From Cordilura impudica (lineage: Eukaryota; Arthropoda; Insecta; Diptera; Scathophagidae), in assembly GCA_963682025.1 (NCBI GenBank), contig OY821519.1, forward strand, positions 162,725,966 to 162,789,965: 64,000 nt of DNA. Direction: 5' to 3'. Numbering within the stretch: the first letter of the stretch is position 1; each line of letters begins with the position of its first letter. Shown here piece after piece: positions 31,835 through 41,131 of the stretch. The position numbers were made by a program, and so were the translations under genes. The notes beneath the pieces were generated by a model. That model searched no databases. It had not been told where the DNA came from and saw nothing but the letters and a program-made list of their open reading frames with translations.

Positions 31835-33022
31835 ATGGACTGGCAAGCGATACTCGACCAATGTAGGATCATAAGGGAAGAATTTGACAAATCCCATAAA
31901 TGCCTCAATACGGATAGGTCTACCAAGGAGGAAACAGTTGATAAACATCTAAAGAACCTCCACTTACGACTTGAGGAAATAAGAGTCTTATTAAACGTTA
32001 ATTATCAGCGCCTAACATCCGCTCATAAGGTTGCGGCAGAGGGTTTTTTCATTGACCTAAGAGGTAAGCTGATTGGCGTAGCGTCCCGCAGGGGTATTGA
32101 GGTGAACTTTCCCGACTCATTACATGAGAGGATAGAATTTGGGGAGGATAAGGAACAACTGACAGTACAATTGGGGGAAAACAGCGACAAAATGCCACAA
32201 ACAGCATCAGAATTTTTAAGAACAGCTTCCAGGATCATACCTGATTTCGATGGTAGGGCAGAGAACCTACAAAGTTTCTTAGATGCCCTGACCCTTGTCG
32301 ATTCGATCGCTGAAGGTCAAGATGCGGTAGCCGTCAATCTGGTAAAAACCAAATTGAAGGGAACAGCTCGTACCCTTATAGAGGGTAATGAAGCAAATTT
32401 GGCCGGCATAATTGCAAGATTAAGGTCAACAGTCAAGGGTGAATCCGTTGAAGTCCTATCAGCGAGATTAATGAACCTGAAACAAGGTGGTAAGTCACCA
32501 AATGATTATACAAAAGAAATAGAAGACCTGGCAAAAAGGCTGCAAAGCGCCTATATAACGGACGGATTAACGACCACATTAGCCGAAAAATATACCACCA
32601 ATATAGCTGTCAAGGCAATGACGAGGAGCTGCACAAATGAAAGAGTGGGCCTCGTAATGGAGGATGGTCAATTTAGCACCCTTAATGATGCTATGGCCAA
32701 ATTCATTAACAGCTCTACAGATGCGGCCAAAAATAATACAGTAATGTATTATAATAATGGTAGAAACGCAAACCGGTACCAAAGGCGTAGGCGACTTAAC
32801 GGAAATTTCCGGGGACGCGGAAATGGAACAGTTTACCATAACCACAATAATCAGGTCAATAATAGGAATGATTATGTCCAGGGCAGAAATAACGGTAGAC
32901 AATACAATCGCCGTGGCAATAACAGGGGTTACAACAATAGTAACAACAATGGCTATAGACGAATTAATGTCAGCCCAATACACATTGAAGAGGAAAACGA
33001 CCAAACCCCAAGTACTCATTAA
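31835..33022 (+). CDS. gag: Element C gag
   Basis: This intact 395-residue frame starts MDWQAILDQCRIIREEFDKS and is homologous to element B gag. The capsid-like core contains FDGRAENLQSFLDALTLVDS and KTKLKGTARTLIEGN. The C-terminus from about residue 310 is basic and asparagine/arginine/glycine rich (RYQRRRRLNGNFRGRGNG, NRRGNNRGYNNSNNNG) without a CCHC knuckle, as in mdg1/412. The pol frame (frame -1 relative to gag) is open across the gag stop, so the polyprotein is probably made by frameshifting near 32990-33022; I cannot point to a convincing slippery site. Confidence 0.92.
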   Translation: MDWQAILDQCRIIREEFDKSHKCLNTDRSTKEETVDKHLKNLHLRLEEIRVLLNVNYQRLTSAHKVAAEGFFIDLRGKLIGVASRRGIEVNFPDSLHERIEFGEDKEQLTVQLGENSDKMPQTASEFLRTASRIIPDFDGRAENLQSFLDALTLVDSIAEGQDAVAVNLVKTKLKGTARTLIEGNEANLAGIIARLRSTVKGESVEVLSARLMNLKQGGKSPNDYTKEIEDLAKRLQSAYITDGLTTTLAEKYTTNIAVKAMTRSCTNERVGLVMEDGQFSTLNDAMAKFINSSTDAAKNNTVMYYNNGRNANRYQRRRRLNGNFRGRGNGTVYHNHNNQVNNRNDYVQGRNNGRQYNRRGNNRGYNNSNNNGYRRINVSPIHIEEENDQTPSTH

Positions 33023-33048
33023 GCAATGACACTACAAACGGTAGAATC

Positions 33049-33768
33049 TTGAATATAAATTTAGGTCTAGCGTCATACATTTCATTAGCGTCAAAATTCA
33101 GTAATAATAGTTCTACATATTTAGTTGATACAGGTGCGGACATATCGATAATTAAAAATGGACAAATAGAAACAGGAAGGATAAACGCAAATCAGACCAC
33201 TAGCCTACACGGCATTGGGAGTGGCACGATTTATACAAAAGGGAAAATTGAAACTGATCTTATATTCAATAACCTACTAATAAAACATGATTTCCATGTA
33301 GTAGATGATAATTTTCCAATTCCATCCGATGGAATACTTGGACTAGATTTTATTAAAAACTACAACTGTGTATTGGAATACGGAATAGATCAAAATAGGA
33401 TGGTATTAAGACCAGACGATTTCCACGAAACCATATGTATACCAATGCGTGAATCTCCAAATATTAACATAGTATCATTACCAGCGAGATCAGAGGTAAT
33501 TAGGAAAATAAATATAAAATGTCCAAAAGGAGATGTATTTATCCCAAACCAGACACTTCAAGAAGGGATATACATAGCCAATACGATTTCTAACTGTAAG
33601 CAATCGTTTGTTAGAATAATTAACACAACTAACAAAGACGTCACTATTTCAGGTTTTGAAGTCCAAACTGAAAGTTTGAATAATTATGAAATAGCAATGG
33701 CAACCGAAAGCCAAGATAGCGAAAAAAAAGTTAGAAAAATTATCGAAAAAATTCCCAAAATTCGTTGA
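33049..33768 (+). CDS. pol: Element C pol, protease part
   Basis: The frame encodes the aspartic protease: YLVDTGADISIIKNG (catalytic D-T-G, 33118-33162), GILGLDFIKNYNC, then the PARSEVIRKI segment typical of the PR-RT spacer of Ty3/gypsy pol. The frame is open upstream into the end of gag. It ends at 33768 because of a frame change in the A-run at 33722-33729; the sequence reads on into RT in another frame. The change may be a true mutation or a base-calling error in a homopolymer. Confidence 0.88.
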   Translation: MNINLGLASYISLASKFSNNSSTYLVDTGADISIIKNGQIETGRINANQTTSLHGIGSGTIYTKGKIETDLIFNNLLIKHDFHVVDDNFPIPSDGILGLDFIKNYNCVLEYGIDQNRMVLRPDDFHETICIPMRESPNINIVSLPARSEVIRKINIKCPKGDVFIPNQTLQEGIYIANTISNCKQSFVRIINTTNKDVTISGFEVQTESLNNYEIAMATESQDSEKKVRKIIEKIPKIR

Positions 33769-36646
33769 TAATGAACTAAAAGAACTATGTAGAGAATATA
33801 TAGATGTATTCGCACTTGAAACTGAGAGAATCTCAGTGAATAATTTTTATAGGCAAAAGTTGCGTTTAAAGGACAACGATCCTACTTATATTAAGAATTA
33901 TAGAATACCGCATACCCATAAGGAGGAAATTACAAAACAAGTAGACAAGTTGATACAAGATGGCATTGTAGAGCCATCAGCTTCAGAATTTAATAGCCCA
34001 ATTTTACTAGTACCAAAAAAATCTATAGCCGGAAGTGAAGGGAAAAGATGGAGGTTGGTAGTAGACTATAGGGGAGTCAATAAAAAATTAATTGCAGATA
34101 AATTTCCATTACCAAGAATAGATGATATTCTCGACCAACTTGGTCGAACCAAATATTTTTCTTGCCTTGATTTAACATCCGGATTTCATCAAATTGAATT
34201 AGATGAAGAATCCAGAGATATTACATCATTCTCAACGGATAAGGGTTCATTTCGTTTTAAACGCTTACCGTACGGGCTTAAAATAGCTCCAAATTCATTT
34301 CAGAGAATGATGACCATAGCATTTGCTGGACTATCACCAGCACAAGCTTTTCTGTATATGGATGATTTGGTTGTATTAGGTCGTTCTGAAAAGCATATGT
34401 TAAAAAATTTAACAGATGTTTTCGAAACATGCCGTAAATATAATCTTAAATTGCATCCTGAAAAGTGCTCATTTTTTGGTCACGAGGTGACTTATTTAGG
34501 TCATAAATGTACAAACAAAGGCATTCTTCCAGACGATAGCAAATTCAAGATAATTCAAGACTATCCAACACCTAAAAATGCCGATGAAACTAAACGATTT
34601 GTTGCATTTTGCAATTATTATAGACGTTTTGTTCCAAATTTTGCGGAACACGCTCGCCTTTTAACGAGGCTATGTAGGAAAAATGTAAAATTCGAGTGGA
34701 GCGAAGACTGTGAAAAAGCATTCGAATATTTAAAGGATTCATTAATGAGTCCAAGGATACTGCAATATCCAAATTTTAATGAAAAATTTTGCATTACAAC
34801 CGATGCAAGCAAATATGCATGCGGTGCCGTACTAAGCCAAGAGTACGACGGGCTACAACTCCCTATAGCATATGCTTCCAGGTCATTCACCAAAGGTGAA
34901 TCAAATAAGTCTACTATCGAACAAGAACTAGCGGCTATACACTGGGCAATTACGTATTTCAGACCATATATTTATGGCACTAAATTCATTGTAAGAAGTG
35001 ATCATCGACCACTGTCATACTTGTTTTCAATGAAGAACCCTTCTTCAAAATTGACGCGAATGAGGTTAGAATTAGAAGAATATGATTTTACCGTAGAGTA
35101 CTTGAGGGGAAAAGATAACCACGCTGCAGATGCTTTATCTAGAATAGACTTCAATGACATAAAGAATATAAGAAATGTCTATATGGTAAAGACAAGATCG
35201 AGATCTAAGGCAGCGATGGGAACAAAGACAAAGAAAAAAAATAATAGTATAACGGAAACTCCAAAGATATATGAAACATTGACCATAAAGGAGGTCAGGA
35301 AAATAGTTCGCCTAAAGTTTGACCTACAAGGTAGAACACTAAGGTGTTACCTTAGAAAAGGAAAAACAACTTTAGAAAAAATAATTATTAATGACCTTGT
35401 TGTTAATGGGAAAATTGATTTAGGTCAATTCTTCTCTAGGTTGGAAAATATAACCGACAATAAAGGCATTGATAAATTGCAACTCACATTAGATGATGAG
35501 ATATTTAAAAGGATCCCAATTAATGAATTTAAGAGTACAGCGAACAAAGAACTCAAAAATTTAATAATAGCGTTAACGCCAAGAAGAATTAAAATAACTG
35601 CTGACGAGCAGAAACATGAAATATTGGAGAAATATCACAACGATCCGTTATACGGCGGTCATCCGGGAATAGCAAGGATGACGGCAAAATTAAGGGAAAA
35701 ATATTTCTGGAACGGAATGTCTAGAGACATCCGTAATTACATAAGGAAATGTAAACAGTGCCAGACTAATAAGACACAACCTAAAACAAAGGAACCAATG
35801 ACAATAACAGAGACGCCAGCCCGGGCATTTGACATCATTGTTATAGACACAATTGGACCTTTTATAAGATCAAATAATGGCAGCGAATACGCTGTAACCA
35901 TTATATGCGACCTGACTAAATACTTAGTCACTATACCTATTCCTGATAAGCAGGCAAAGACCGTTGCTAAAGCAATTTTTGAAAATTTTATTTTAATTTA
36001 TGGTCCTATGCATAGGATTCTAACTGATATGGGAACTGAATACAAAAATCAGACCCTGCAAGAACTTTGTCAGCTGTTGAACATTGAGTATGTCACATCA
36101 ACAGCTTACCATCACCAAACTCTAGGTACAATAGAAAGATCTCACAGAACATTCAATGAGTATGTTAGGTCATATATTTCATTGAACAGAACAGATTGGG
36201 ATGAGTGGCTAAAATACTTCACGTATTGCTTCAATACGACGCCATCCACTGTTCATGGTTATTGTCCATATGAGTTGGTGTTTGGTAAGAACAGTCCTGA
36301 TCTAAAATTTCTTAATTCGAATGTAGTAGACCCACTGTATAACATAGAAGCATATGAGAAAGAAGTAAAGTATAGACTTCAGCAGGCGCAACAGCGCGCC
36401 AAAAGCTTATTGGATTATGAAAAGGTTAACAGTAAGTCACAATACGACAGGGTTACAAGACCAATTGATATTCGAATAGGAGATTTAGTCCTGACGGAAA
36501 ACAGTGCAGGTCATAAATTGGATAAGTTATTTAAAGGCCCATACTCAGTTAGGGAAATCGACAATTTAGGCAACTGCACATTATCCATAAGCGATAATAA
36601 AACGGTCAAGGTACATAGGAATAGACTAAGAAAATTTTGTAAATAA
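33758..36646 (+). CDS. pol: Element C pol: RT, RNase H, integrase
   Basis: The frame is open from at least 33722 to 36646; the first listed residues after the frame change read FPKFVDNELKELCREY. RT: EFNSPILLVPKK, RWRLVVDYRGVNKKL, FSCLDLTSGFHQIEL, RLPYGLKIAPNSFQRMM and the catalytic FLYMDDLVVLG. RNase H: CITTDASKYACGAVLSQE, FIVRSDHRPLSYL, HAADALSRI. Integrase: zinc region HNDPLYGGHPGIAR and CKQCQTNK; catalytic core VIDTIGPF, LTDMGTEYKNQ and GTIERSHRTF (D, D, E); a GPY-type module FKGPYSVREIDNLGN; end HRNRLRKFCK. All active-site residues are present. Confidence 0.94.
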   Translation, partial: KFVDNELKELCREYIDVFALETERISVNNFYRQKLRLKDNDPTYIKNYRIPHTHKEEITKQVDKLIQDGIVEPSASEFNSPILLVPKKSIAGSEGKRWRLVVDYRGVNKKLIADKFPLPRIDDILDQLGRTKYFSCLDLTSGFHQIELDEESRDITSFSTDKGSFRFKRLPYGLKIAPNSFQRMMTIAFAGLSPAQAFLYMDDLVVLGRSEKHMLKNLTDVFETCRKYNLKLHPEKCSFFGHEVTYLGHKCTNKGILPDDSKFKIIQDYPTPKNADETKRFVAFCNYYRRFVPNFAEHARLLTRLCRKNVKFEWSEDCEKAFEYLKDSLMSPRILQYPNFNEKFCITTDASKYACGAVLSQEYDGLQLPIAYASRSFTKGESNKSTIEQELAAIHWAITYFRPYIYGTKFIVRSDHRPLSYLFSMKNPSSKLTRMRLELEEYDFTVEYLRGKDNHAADALSRIDFNDIKNIRNVYMVKTRSRSKAAMGTKTKKKNNSITETPKIYETLTIKEVRKIVRLKFDLQGRTLRCYLRKGKTTLEKIIINDLVVNGKIDLGQFFSRLENITDNKGIDKLQLTLDDEIFKRIPINEFKSTANKELKNLIIALTPRRIKITADEQKHEILEKYHNDPLYGGHPGIARMTAKLREKYFWNGMSRDIRNYIRKCKQCQTNKTQPKTKEPMTITETPARAFDIIVIDTIGPFIRSNNGSEYAVTIICDLTKYLVTIPIPDKQAKTVAKAIFENFILIYGPMHRILTDMGTEYKNQTLQELCQLLNIEYVTSTAYHHQTLGTIERSHRTFNEYVRSYISLNRTDWDEWLKYFTYCFNTTPSTVHGYCPYELVFGKNSPDLKFLNSNVVDPLYNIEAYEKEVKYRLQQAQQRAKSLLDYEKVNSKSQYDRVTRPIDIRIGDLVLTENSAGHKLDKLFKGPYSVREIDNLGNCTLSISDNKTVKVHRNRLRKFCK

Positions 36647-36649
36647 TGT

Positions 36650-37378
36650 AAATGATTATATACATATAAACTAAACTAAAATCTAGATAAACATTTTTAT
36701 ATAGTTTTGAAAAAAAAAATAAATATTTGAACTAACATATAAAATATAATTAATTAAACAATTAAACAATTAGATTAATTAAATAAAACCATATATAGAA
36801 CCTAACACCTTAATTTAACTTTCCTTAATTACAAATTTTATAACTATAAATTTTAAATTAATCTTTAGTTTACGGAAATTTTTTTAATAATAATAATAAT
36901 AAAAAATTAAAATAACATAACATAGTTTTTTTTAACATTAAAATTAAAATTTAAATAAAAACAATTAATTAAAAATACATTAATATTGATAATGTCAATT
37001 TTTTATTTAATTTTGTAAAATTATAACAATTATAAATAAAATTCTTTAAATTGTAATTAAAATCATAATTAATTAAATCAAAAATCTAAATTTAAGAAAG
37101 TATAAATTTAAAATGTATAAACTAAATAATAATTTGAGATAAAATTTAAAATCAAAATTTTTTTGCAGACGATTGACTGGCCAGCATTCGCCTGCAAAAG
37201 AAATTAAACAACAAAAATTTTCAAAATTATAAATACATATTATATTTTTAATTTTTCTATTTGAAAAGGGGAAGGAATGGTCCCCATTAAATTTAAATTG
37301 TTAATATTCAAAAAAAAAAAAAAAAAAAAAACTTTAACATGAAATATGATCATTTTTAATTTTAATTATAACAGCACT
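36650..37378 (+). other. Element C 3' non-coding region
   Basis: Very AT-rich, no ORF. It contains a short inverted motif around TGCAGACGATTGACTGGCCAG (37164-37200, TTTTGCAG/CTGCAAAAG) and a poly-A run at 37310-37330. Confidence 0.5.
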
Positions 37379-37411
37379 AAAGAATGGTCAATCGATTATT
37401 GATCATTCTTT
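37379..37411 (+). promoter_or_regulatory. Element C hairpin directly before the polypurine tract
   Basis: Arms AAAGAATGGTCAAT (37379-37392) and ATTGATCATTCTTT (37398-37411) pair over 14 positions with one G-T wobble and a 5-base loop. The next bases, TCTCTGAAAAAGGGAGG, match the sequence after the equivalent hairpin in element B. Confidence 0.78.
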
Positions 37412-37417
37412 CTCTGA

Positions 37418-37427
37418 AAAAGGGAGG
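37418..37427 (+). promoter_or_regulatory. Polypurine tract of element C
   Basis: AAAAGGGAGG lies directly before the 3' LTR start at 37428. Confidence 0.82.
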
Positions 37428-37779
37428 TGTAGTGTGTTTGATAGGTCTTAGTTACCATACCTTCAGCACGGTAACTAAATGGTAACATTAAACCATTTTA
37501 ATTAACGGCAACAATATCCACACACACCGAACTTTAGCGTGAGAAACATTTATTTCTCAAACTGCAATACAATACAGTTATGTTTAGTTTATTTAATTCA
37601 CCTGTGTGGAAATCTGCTGTGCTTGCAGATTCCCACACACATTTAATTGTGTTCTAGAGTAAGTTAGAATTTAAGTACAATTTGAAAAATTAATCAAAAA
37701 ATAAACGTGAACAGAAACAGTCGCACAAGCGGCTGTTCAAAACGAAAATTAAAGTGTTTTAATATAAAAACATATAATA
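37428..37779 (+). repeat. 3' LTR of element C
   Basis: 352 bp, one base different from the 5' LTR. It is followed by the duplicated TCAT. Confidence 0.95.
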
Positions 37780-37783
37780 TCAT

Positions 37784-38104
37784 ATTCAAATAAAATCAAA
37801 TCAATAAAAGTAAAACAAAAAAAAATATGTTCAAAAAATAAAAAAAAAGTGTTTATTAATGAAGATTGTGTAAACAAAATTTATACTTGAACTTGAAAAA
37901 AAAAGAAACCATGAGTGGCCTTCATGAAAAGTGTCATTTTTCACTTTCGGTAATTAAAGGCTAAACATTGTATTTGAGCTAAACATTGTATTCGAGTAGC
38001 AACAAAGTGTGCCATCAATTTATTTTGGATTTATATTTCATACATGTTATTTTGAATTAAATTTTTTTTGTTAGCAACAGAAATTCAATTGGTGGATCTC
38101 TACA
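37784..38104 (-). repeat. Right inverted LTR arm of element D, outer part
   Basis: Reverse complement of 28297-28617. The inner part of this arm is 29110-29444. The palindrome is almost complete, with a few substitutions and indels. Confidence 0.85.
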
Positions 38105-38108
38105 CTAG

Positions 38109-38302
38109 CCATTGAGTATTTTCATTTAGCCCCTAATTCGCTTAGCTTTTACTTATCATATAAGTTTAGCTTTTAGTTACCATATAAATTGATTATAACT
38201 ATTCATATATATAAAAAAGGTTTTGATAATAAAACAATCAATATAAAACAATACTTGAAACCGTGTATCTTTTTATGGACAACGATTCTTAAAAACCCAA
38301 TA
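38109..38302 (+). repeat. 3' LTR of element B, second part
   Basis: It continues the LTR after the duplicated CTAG and ends AAAACCCAATA, directly before TTAG. Confidence 0.9.
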
Positions 38303-38306
38303 TTAG

Positions 38307-39340
38307 TGAATTTGTAATGACCAATTCTATTGTTGCTAAAGAACAATTTGGATTTAAAAAAGGACATAGCACTACTCACAAAATAAACAGAATTAAAAAT
38401 CAAATAATCACCAATAAAAACAATAAACGTTCAACGGGTCTAATATTATTAGGTATTGAAAAAGCGTTTGACACCGTTTGGCATAATGGCCTAGTATTTA
38501 AACTTCTTGATGCAAATATAGCAAAATATTTATGCAAACTTATTTCAGATTTCATTCACGGCAGAAGCTTTAAAGTTGCGATTAATAATGAAACATCATC
38601 TCCAAAAACCATTACCACAGGGTTACCACAAGGAACAGTCTTGTCGTCATTGCTTTACTCGATATATACATCCGAAAATACATCCCGAAATATATGAAAA
38701 TTGCTTACTACGCAGATGATACCGCGTTAATTTATTCAAACAAGCTTACAAGTGCACTCCTGAAGAAAATGGAAAAGGGACTTGTAAATTGCAGTAAATA
38801 TTTTCACAAATGGAAAATCAAAATTAATCCAAACAAGACCCAAGCAATAATTTTCCCATTCAAAAAATCTTTCAAAAGACTGCCAAGACGTCATCTTCTT
38901 ATTGGAAATAATACCATAAATATACTTAACGATGTCAAATATTTCGGAGTTGTCTTGGACAAAAATAAATACATTTAAAAGACATATTATGGCTACGTGT
39001 CAAAAAGCTATAAAAAGCATTATCGCCACTACTAAATAGAAGGTCATTTCTAAACCACAAAAACAAAAATCTACTCTTCAAAAGTGTTATAGGGCCGATA
39101 TTAACATACGCGTGTCCTATTTGGAGTGACGCTGCCAACTGTCACCTAAAAAGCTTACAAATTATACAAAACAAATGTCTTAAAATTATAAATAAAAAGC
39201 CCTGGAGGTATCCTACAAATCTTCTTCATGAAGAAACAAGTTATGAAAAAATTATCGATTTCATAACAAGGATTAATAATTAATTTGCCAAAATTGAAAA
39301 TTCCTCTTACCCACTGATAAGAGAATGTAGAGAACTATTT
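38307..39340 (+). pseudogene. LINE-2 ORF2, RT C-terminal part
   Basis: It continues the RT from 21609: EFV then TNSIVAKEQFGFKKGHSTTH, ILLGIEKAFDTVWHN (the usual D is G), TGLPQGTVLSSLLYS, a frame break near 38690, then IAYYADDTALIY with intact catalytic aspartates. A further frame break near 38968 and a stop at about 39283 follow; the tail up to SSYPLIREC matches LINE-1. Confidence 0.9.
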
Positions 39341-39538
39341 TCAGCTAGTTTTTTCCTCCCATTTTCCTTTAAAAATCATTAAAAAATAAAATAAAAACCA
39401 TTTAGTATCTTAAGATCCTATATATTATTTGTTGGAATATCTATATGTAAAGATAAGATCTCATATGTGAATATCAAATTTGTTAAAATATGTAAATAAA
39501 GGTAGAATATATAATTGAAAAATTGAGTTGATTGGTCA

Positions 39539-40036
39539 TGCTCCGTTTTGACTTTTTCTGAGCTTCAATAAATATTACTTCTTCAAAACTTTCAATAATA
39601 TTTCCTTAAAGTATTGAGTGTAATTTAAAGAAAATTTGATTACTTTTTTTCACAGAATTATTAAAAAAGGATTCAACACTGTATCGTGATTACATTCATA
39701 TGGTGGACGATGACTTTAGTTAGTCACTGATAAACGTATTTAAGTTACTACTAAATGTCATCGTCCAAAATAATATTGTGCAAACATTTACTGATACGAC
39801 AATTTACAATAGAGTAAACGCCCGTACTTTATATGCAGAAATGTTTATGGTTAATCAATTGCCGATACAGCAAATGTATTGTGAAATACAAAATCACGTC
39901 TCACATGAATGTAAACTGTAAACTTTAATATAATCAATGTAATCAATCAGCCTTTAACTTTAAAAAGAGCAACAAGTGTTATTTCTCTTATATAGTAATT
40001 GGTGAAATATCTTTTGTTAAATAGTACTCTTTTATA
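39539..40036 (+). repeat. Element E 5' LTR region (start undefined)
   Basis: The region ends CTTTTATA just before the primer site, like the ends of the C and D LTRs. With no second LTR its start cannot be fixed; TGTATCGTG at 39680 is one candidate. A long hairpin TGGACGATGAC-TTTAGT (39704-39720) / ACTAAA-T-GTCATCGTCCA (39750-39767) lies inside. Confidence 0.6.
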
Positions 40037-40050
40037 TGGCGATCCTGCCA
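40037..40050 (+). promoter_or_regulatory. Primer-binding site of element E (tRNA-Arg)
   Basis: TGGCGATCCTGCCA, identical to the site of element C and to the first 14 bases of the site in D. Confidence 0.85.
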
Positions 40051-40489
40051 AATCCGAACGAAAAATTGTTGTTTAAAAAAAGTTACGATCCTTGAAAAAA
40101 AATAAAATATTAAAGACAAATAAGAAAATCAGTTAAATATAATAATGTCGTGTAAAGAAAACATTATAAAAAGTGCGCTTTTATATGGAATATGAAGAAA
40201 TTATAATTTGCTTCATAAAAAAGCGTGAAATCGGCGAAAATTGATCAGTTTCAATTAGTACAAAGCGAGTACTTTCCAATATGAAGTGCTTTATCCTGCA
40301 ACAACAACAGCGCCCACAGCTATGCCTGCAATAGCAGCAGCGAACACAGCAGCAACAAAAGGAAGTGTTTTATCCACAAAAAACAATAGCAGTAAAAACA
40401 GCATCAACAAAAACAATAGCAGCAAAAACAAAAACAGCAGCAACAAAACGAATGTTATTAAGTATTTTTTGTAATATTGTAACTATTTT

Positions 40490-40680
40490 TAACAAGGGAG
40501 ATCGCGGTCACAAGTGCTGCGATCAACCTGAATTTTTCTTAATGTATTTTTTTTTGAACAAGGAAGATCGCGGCCACAAGTGCCGCAATCAACCTGAATT
40601 TTTCTTAATATGTTTTTTTATTGAACAAGGAAGATCGCGGCCACAAGTGCTGCAATCAACCGCATTATTTTTTTTTAATA
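40490..40680 (+). repeat. Three tandem hairpin repeats in the element E leader
   Basis: A unit of 66-67 bases is repeated three times. Each copy carries a hairpin-forming core: GATCGCGGTCACAAGTGCTG at 40500, GATCGCGGCCACAAGTGCCG at 40566 and GATCGCGGCCACAAGTGCTG at 40633, each followed by CGATC or CAATC and AACCTGAATTTTTCTTAA. The leader before it (40280-40460) is CAA/CAG-rich; the open frames there are compositional. Confidence 0.75.
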
Positions 40681-40869
40681 TGTTGTCCTCATTTATAATT
40701 ATTAATTAAAGGAGAATTTTTTTTTTATATAATTTTTTTTTTCTCAATTATTTACGTGAGCTTGTTTTTTATAAAATTTTGGAGAGAATAATTTTTCTTC
40801 AATTTTTCTATTAAATTTTGATTTCGATTACTTATGTGAGCTAGTTTCTTTTTTTGTCTTATTGTGAAC

Positions 40870-41085
40870 ATGGGGAAGATCCAGTCACCGATCGATAATC
40901 CAAATGCTAATGTCATAAATGAGATAAAAATGCATCAATCTTCTTCCAATACGGATACATATTTAATAAGAATAATACTTATGACAGCGCAATTGGTTAC
41001 GATCTTATATCAACTACATAAAAAGTCATTAAAGAAAACCTATTTCAGAAACGCTTCAATAGCTAACAATTTAGACAAAATATAA
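40870..41085 (+). CDS. Element E small membrane-protein ORF
   Basis: The ATG at 40870 begins MGKIQSPIDNPNANVINEIK, again with glycine 2 and serine 6 in a myristoylation-like context. A hydrophobic stretch (YLIRIILMTAQLVTILYQL) and a basic LHKKSLKKTYFR follow, ending NNLDKI. It is 71 residues long and clearly homologous to the ORF at 30921 in element C. It is intact although the rest of element E is badly decayed. Confidence 0.72.
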   Translation: MGKIQSPIDNPNANVINEIKMHQSSSNTDTYLIRIILMTAQLVTILYQLHKKSLKKTYFRNASIANNLDKI

Positions 41086-41131
41086 TTATGCCAGGAAAGT
41101 AAAAAGAGAAAATATATGTACATTATTAGAT

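Larger units (their letters stand above)
29445..37779 (+). mobile_element. Element C: young mdg1-like LTR retrotransposon
   Basis: C is 8.3 kb, bounded by TCAT at 29441-29444 and 37780-37783. The two 352-bp LTRs differ at one base only (A at 29668, G at 37651). It has a tRNA-Arg primer site, a long leader, a small membrane-protein ORF, gag, and a pol that is open except for one frame change at an A-run near 33722-33729. It has no env. It is the youngest insertion in the window and sits innermost in a four-level nest (LINE-2, B, D, C). Confidence 0.95.
28297..38104. mobile_element. Element D: palindromic LTR-PBS-inverted LTR element, hosting C
   Basis: D begins TGTAGAGATCCACC and ends GGTGGATCTCTACA, with CTAG duplicated at 28293-28296 and 38105-38108. 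Its own sequence, about 1.47 kb, is a 658-bp LTR-like unit (28297-28954), an 18-nt tRNA-Arg primer site (28955-28972), a 137-bp inverted piece of the same LTR (28973-29109), and a full inverted LTR (29110-29444 plus 37784-38104, 656 bp). It has no ORF. Element C sits in the right arm. The LTR-plus-PBS composition and the 4-bp duplication point to origin by retroviral-type integration of an aberrant reverse-transcription product. Confidence 0.85.
21610..38302 (+). mobile_element. Element B: mdg1/412-like LTR retrotransposon, itself hosting D and C
   Basis: B is bounded by TTAG at 21606-21609 and 38303-38306. Its own sequence is 21610-28296 plus 38109-38302; the rest is the D/C insertion in its 3' LTR. 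It has a damaged primer site, a small membrane-protein ORF, a gag without zinc knuckles, and PR-RT-RNase H-IN in the usual Ty3/gypsy order. It lacks env. The LTRs differ by about nine substitutions and a 2-bp gap in 350 bp, the most diverged pair in the window. Stops and frameshifts in pol make it defective. Confidence 0.92.
19439..39525 (+). mobile_element. LINE-2: decayed jockey-like LINE, split by the B/D/C nest
   Basis: The copy lies in two parts, 19439-21609 and 38307-39525, flanked by the 13-bp duplication AGTTGATTGGTCA at 19426-19438 and 39526-39538. Its sequence follows LINE-1 closely, but with an 18-bp loss in the 5' UTR, loss of the ORF1 zinc knuckles, loss of the endonuclease C-terminus and several stops. 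The break in the RT gene carries the TTAG duplication of element B (21606-21609 and 38303-38306). Confidence 0.92.

Noticed and set aside
32579..33029. Shadow ORFs opposite or alongside the gag C-terminus of C
   Set aside because: Out-of-frame readings of the asparagine/arginine-rich region.
40286..40709. ORFs of 62 and 114 residues in the leader of E
   Set aside because: Compositional frames through CAA/CAG-rich DNA and the hairpin repeats; not conserved in C.
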